64,000 bases of DNA. It comes from Cladorhizidae sp. MBARI D1340-BT2. Its lineage: Eukaryota > Porifera > Demospongiae > Poecilosclerida > Cladorhizidae. The translations under genes and the position numbers were made by a program. The notes under the pieces were generated by a model. It saw nothing but the letters and a program-made list of their open reading frames with translations. It did no database searches and was not told the origin of the DNA. The DNA lies in NCBI GenBank assembly GCA_028752905.1, contig JAQNBH010000010.1, positions 21,375,308-21,439,307 of the forward strand, given 5' to 3'. This document shows, one piece after another, positions 48,901-54,900 of the stretch (positions are counted from its first letter, which is position 1; the number at the start of each line of letters is the position of its first letter).

Positions 48901-51900
48901 GCGCATAGACAATATAACTAGAATAATTAACTATACATAAGCAAGTATGTTTGGTGCTTTATTTCGCTATGTTGAGTGCGAACAATTTTATGACGAGTCT
49001 TCTAGAGAGATTAAACTACACTATCTAAGCTATATACATTTAAAATGTGATCTAAAAACACGGATTAGAACCAGAAATATATAAGTTTAAAGATTTTTGT
49101 CCGAGTTCCGTTTTTAAGCCCCATATGGCAAGGCCCTGTTGGGGAGTGTTGAGTCAATTAGTTCTAGTAGTCTATGTGTATATATATATCTGTCAAAAGT
49201 ACACTTTCAACTGTATGTGTAAAAATTAGGTAGGGGCTATTAACTGGAACTGGTAACTGAACAACTTCTGTCTTGCCAAAACTCCACAATTAATGGTGGT
49301 GGACATTTTGATTAGTATTTATGATGCCTAGTAAGGTGGAAATTGCAAAGAATAAATGTGTCATCGATCAAGGCTATCATCTGTTGAATGCACAACAGAT
49401 TGTGTCTTTAATCTATGCATAGCATTTGGTATATATGGTCACCGATCTATGCTCCATCTAATAATCAATAATAATTATAATGCATGCTTTGTATCTGACA
49501 TTAATTTTGCTCTCAAAGTTTAGCTATAGGGTTTTATTAGGTGACACAATTGACAACAATTATAAGAGATAAAGATCATTATGAATAAAGATCCTTATGA
49601 ATAAAGATTACACTACTAGGAATAATGATTATATCCCTATAAATGGTGATCACTTCAGCAACACTAACTTAGTGTAATATAATTTAATTATTTATAATGT
49701 ATACAACAGTTCTACATCAATTAACATGTTTAGCATTGTAATCCAGAAGATATTATTGCATTGGTTATTAATTTCATTAAATCTGCAGCGACGTCCTATC
49801 AATGGGTGTTTGGGAGTAGATTTAGATTTACTTGTGAGAGGCTTAATAATTGTGGATATAGAGTGTATGAACCTGCAGTTGAAATTGCACACACTCATAT
49901 TAATGCATTCTGCTTTTAAAGTACTTGGGTATGAATGAGGGGATTTCTGTAAAGGTTTTCTAAATAACGATATGGCTCTGATATGTCACATATTTAGTAC
50001 AGTACTGGGATTACTGCTTGTTTTGATTTATATTTTGCAGAATTTGGATTCTTTGATATGTCATTCTCTGGCATGGAACGTGGAGAGCCTTATATGGTGA
50101 AAGTTGGCATTATATCAGAAAGTTATTCTACTTTTGTTCGTCTAACAATTTCTCTGATGATGATCACACACAGCCGGTAGGAAAACATTCATCAAAATAA
50201 TTATTAATAATTAAGATATTGTCCAATGCCCCGAGTAGCCCTGAGTAGTAATTATTCTAGACCCTTTATTCAGAATTGATAAATTTATGTGGTCAGTTTT
50301 GAATTATTCCCCCCCCCCCCCCCCCTGAATATTCATCCAGAAGTAAGTGTAGCTTAATAAGAGTCTTATTTTTGTCCCACCATAATTGGTGACATCGGTA
50401 TGTGCATGTTTGACATAATATAGGTGAAAGTAATATCCTTGTTCCCTGCCATTGTGAATACTATTAGCATAATGCTTAGTAATGAAATTGGTCCATGTTG
50501 TTGTTGTCATTGTCATTGTTTTTTGATGTTGTTGTTCCTGGCCTTCAAATTAAAGGATGTTGCTGTTAGTCAAGCTCAAATAATGGAAAATAAATATAGT
50601 TGAATTTGACATTATCATACCCTTTGATTTCACCACACCTGCAATTTATTAAATGTCTATCATTTTGTTACAGGTTCTGATGATGTGATTCTCTCTACTA
50701 CTAGCTTAAATCTGCTACCAGATCAAGACCATCAACTAGTTGTATTCACGTGTATAAGGGATATGGTAGCACAAGAAGAAGATGAAACATTCACTCTTAA
50801 TATTGCAACTATACCAACCTTAGTTGGATATGTTACCAGACTTGTGCTGCATGGAAGAATATTGGATAGTGACTGTAAGTTAACCTTTTGCCTTTTGGCT
50901 AAAGATAATGGAAAGTTTTCACAAAGCTTAAAGTTTGTATACTTGAAATGCAAGATGATAATTTTGCCACCATCAATATTCCCCTTCAAATTAAACAAAT
51001 ATAACTTGAAGAACGCTAATAATATGTGTCAGTTGACCTGGTAAATGTACTTTTTAATGCATTAGGGCTAAACTATATGTTTAGTGCTGAGAGCATACTA
51101 TTTACACAGGTGAGTATCAAGTGTCAGAGAATAGCAGATATATCCACATAAACAACAGAACTTGATATAATTTACCAAAAAGCTATAGTAGAACTCACAT
51201 ATTGAATAGAGCTGTTTTTAAGCTTTCAATTCCACAGTTCCTGAACTGGTAAGTTTCATAAGTCTCCTCATCACCGGCTTTGAAAAATACCAAATGCCCA
51301 CCACAGCTATGGTTTATAATTCATAATATTCTGAAAGGGAAATTAATTTCCTACCCTACTAGAAGTTTGATGGTACTAGCTAGATACAACCAAAGTGACT
51401 GGTTATCCTAAACTATAGCAAGCTTGAAGAGAAAAATGTCTTCCTAGTGCATTGTTTACTTTATAGTTGCTTGTATATAAACAGAACTTGCATGATAAAG
51501 TCTATGAAGAAAGCCCCTTTTACTTCTTTACGTGGCTTTGAAATGGAATTGAGTCACACAAAGGCACTGAGTCATTTCAATTTTTCATGTTTGAGTACTA
51601 GTAATCAACTACTAAAACCCTTTACTGCCATTTAGTTTCATCTTGATCGTTTTTATTTCATGAAACAGATGCATTGTTCGGGTTCTCAGAAAGCGATTAG
51701 AGGGAGGATGAGAGGCCGAATGCAATGGTGCCAGTAAAAATATTCAAGGAGAGGAATGTGCTGTTAGCCAACCCAGTCACCTTCAGGGTAACTCCACTGA
51801 CTGTTACTGCTGCATTGAGAAGATCACTTAATATTCCTGGTTATGCACTGTTTAGTACACCTGACTCTCCAATTCAAGCTAGTAAGAAGATATTGCAATC

Positions 51901-54900
51901 AGGTATCATGTATTATGGTCATGCTTACGGGCTGTATATTATGAGTGTGAATTTTCCATTTTAAACTTCATTTTAATTTTAGATTCAAGAAAGCATTTTG
52001 AAATAAATGAACCACTAAACTGTTCAGTTGGCAGCTTCCTAGTTTTTCAGCAGCCCAACATCCACTAGAATTTCAGAACTGCTTCCAATAATTTCAATAA
52101 AGAGAAGAGGAGGTAGATTGTGGGCTATAGACTAACACATTATTCTATTTAATGTTCTTTAGTTTGTCTGTAGCACTCGTATCAAATTAAGTGGATGAAG
52201 TTATTAGGTGAAGCACGGTCACCAAATGAAGATTTCCGCCTCTAAAGCATCACTATTAGTGCTAGTAAGCTTATTATACTTTGAACTTTAGCTAGTGCAC
52301 CATTAAGGTGACTATTACATATTACATGAGATTGAGTGATCATCAAGCACATCTTATTTTGTCACCCTAAATGAGGACTAGAAAAGAAATAATGTGTACT
52401 AATTTACCATATCAGGCTACGAATTGTGTTTTATTTGTAATTTTCAGTAGAAGCAGATTTCAATGGCACTGTTTTTGAGGTTGTCTTTCCTGCTGACGAG
52501 GGTACAAATACAGTTGATGATGTTGATGCTTTCGTTCCTGTTGTGGACGATGAAATTAATGAAAATGAGGAACAGTTGTTTATTGTTCTGTTGGAAGTAG
52601 TTAATGCTACTAACCAAACATTATTGGACACCACAACGCATAATCCCACTGTCTGCAGAATTATTGATAATGATCGTAAGTTATGTACTTGCTATGGCAG
52701 TGGTCAAAATTTTCATTCGATTCTAGATGTATTAGATTCTAGATGTACCATTAATATATATATAATATGTATAATAATAATATGCTACCATGGATATATA
52801 CATTTAGTGAGTGCGTGTACATGTTTACCAATAAACTTTGCTGTCTAATTTCAATTTAGAGTGTTACCTAGCAAGATTGCTTCTAGACCGACTCTATTAG
52901 AAAAATACCACACTGTATTTGCTAAAATGGCCGGATGGCAGTGTCATCATCAACTGGTTCGATGATTTTTTAATATTTTTGAAATTTATTTTTAAGGAGG
53001 TATATATATATACATAGCCATAAAACAGATTGGGACAGGAGTATTGGGGGGATGCTAACATGGAAGATTAATGTTGAGGTCAATATTTGATGCGGGGTAT
53101 GTCCTTAATTTACATTTTGTGCTCCTCTGCTAGATAATCCTCTCCCAGGCAATAACCACTTGCACAAAGGACCCAGGGAGGGTGGGACCATTGGGTATAG
53201 GGATAACTCTACAAGGGAAAGGATATGGCAAGGTTTTGGAACTGTAGCCACTCCTGCTCCTTCTCCTGCTCCCCAAGTTTTAAAACCAATATATTCACTA
53301 AACCAAGGCAGATAGAACAATGGACTAAGGGTAACTAATGAACTAAGGGTAACTAATTAACTAGGGTAACTTGATCAGATGAACAATAATGGGCAAGGTA
53401 TTAGGCCTGTAGGCCATGCCCCAAGGCCATGACACCCTTCCAACTTCAAAACCACCTTAATACCCATACTAGATTAGGACTGTTACAACCATGTGGGACT
53501 AGCAGTAACTCATAGGATTAAATTATATTACATTTTGATCTTTTATTGTGCATAGATAAGTTGTAGTAGCCATCCATTTTGACCATAATTTTTTAGAATT
53601 TGAAAATAAGTTTGCATTATTTTTTACATGGCTTTTTGGTCCAATACTGTAGCATGAGCTGGCAATCTTATTCTTAGCTTCTCAGATGGGTTTTTTCAGA
53701 AGTCAATCACTTATTGTCTTGCAGTCAGATAAGTCAGTAACCAACGATTCATCATGCTCTATGAATATATAAGGATGTGAAATTTATTCATATGAAAGGA
53801 AGGTACATGTTAGCACAACAAGTGGAAGGGCATCATTGTGATAATGGCTATTGAGATTGGTGTTGTATATATCTTGGTTGACCAATTAATTGTGTTGAAA
53901 AAATATGCTGGTTCCAATAGGGATCAAGATTCATAGAACAAGTTGCATCAGCATGCATGAGATGAAAAGAGTAACATTCCCTTGAAGTTACCTTAGGGAT
54001 GGAATAGGGAAGTCAAGAAATGGGACCAGATTTGGGAAAACCAGTATAAATGCTGTTTTTATAATTAAACATTGGCACCAATGATTACCTGAAAGTTGTT
54101 GATTGTGTGCCTAGATATAAAAGGGTTAACCTTCAGCCAACACTAAAAAAATTATTTTTGCATTTCAAACCCACGATAATTAGAACTTCACACCATTTCA
54201 AGGACTTGTGTGGGCCATTTATTTCTAGCAGTGGCTATGTCTTCTATACAAGTGATCTCTGTAAATCATCAAAGTAGAAAGCACAGCAGCTGAAGAAAGG
54301 GAGGCCTCATTTGTTCACTTGAAGCCAGCATAGCTTCATTCATGTAGATTGTAGGATAAGTGCATCAATCTAGTTTAGTATAAAGACTTATTTTGTCCCC
54401 TAGAACTAGTGCCTGAGCTTGGTTAATAAAACAAGGAGAGTTGTAGCACAAAAAATAAAAATAAAAAACAATAAACAGTCTATATCTCAATAATTGTTCC
54501 ATCAGGTTTAGACTATTTTTCACCAATCTGGTAACAAATATAGCACAGAGTCCTCAAACTATTAATGGATAATGAGCAGCCTACATTAGCTACAGTGGGG
54601 GAAATAAATCTTAGCCATTGTCAATGTTGTAGTTTGGCTGTTTTAATTGTAAGTCCACAGAATATTTTTGTAAATACAATGCAACCTGGCTAATCTGTAC
54701 CTAGGGATATTGGATTGGTGAATTTTTGGGGAATCCTCAAACTGTATAATTTTGTACACTAGTCGTAATAATTTATACAGCACTACATGTGTGCATGTAA
54801 CAACAGTGCATTAAATAAACTAAACAGAGAAATCTTCAGTTAACTTCTTCTGAGTAATGGTGGTGAGTTGGTTCATTGCTTAGTGTAGAGTCTACTGTAG

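Larger units (their letters stand above)
46617..49176 (+). mobile_element. P-element-like THAP transposon (2.56 kb)
   Basis: The left end CATAGACTACTAGAACTAAT (46617) is matched in reverse complement at the right end (49176). The match extends about 60 bp with mismatches, to the GCCCCATA/TATGGGGC stretch. A 7-bp duplication, TGTATAT, flanks both sides (46610-46616 and 49177-49183). The interior encodes a THAP finger protein. THAP plus terminal repeats plus a 7-8-bp target duplication indicates the P superfamily. It has inserted in a TA-rich tract in the large intron. Confidence 0.82.

Noticed and set aside
49726..49938. Possible extra exon of the Calx-beta gene
   Set aside because: An acceptor-like CTGCAG is present, but the phase-1 frame has stops and no donor follows; the neighbouring exons already join in phase without it.
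50306..50326. Poly-C run
   Set aside because: A simple homopolymer in an intron; possibly length-uncertain in sequencing. No functional reading.
53105..53320. A 71-codon minus frame
   Set aside because: No domain, no splice signals and a low-complexity start; it lies in an intron.
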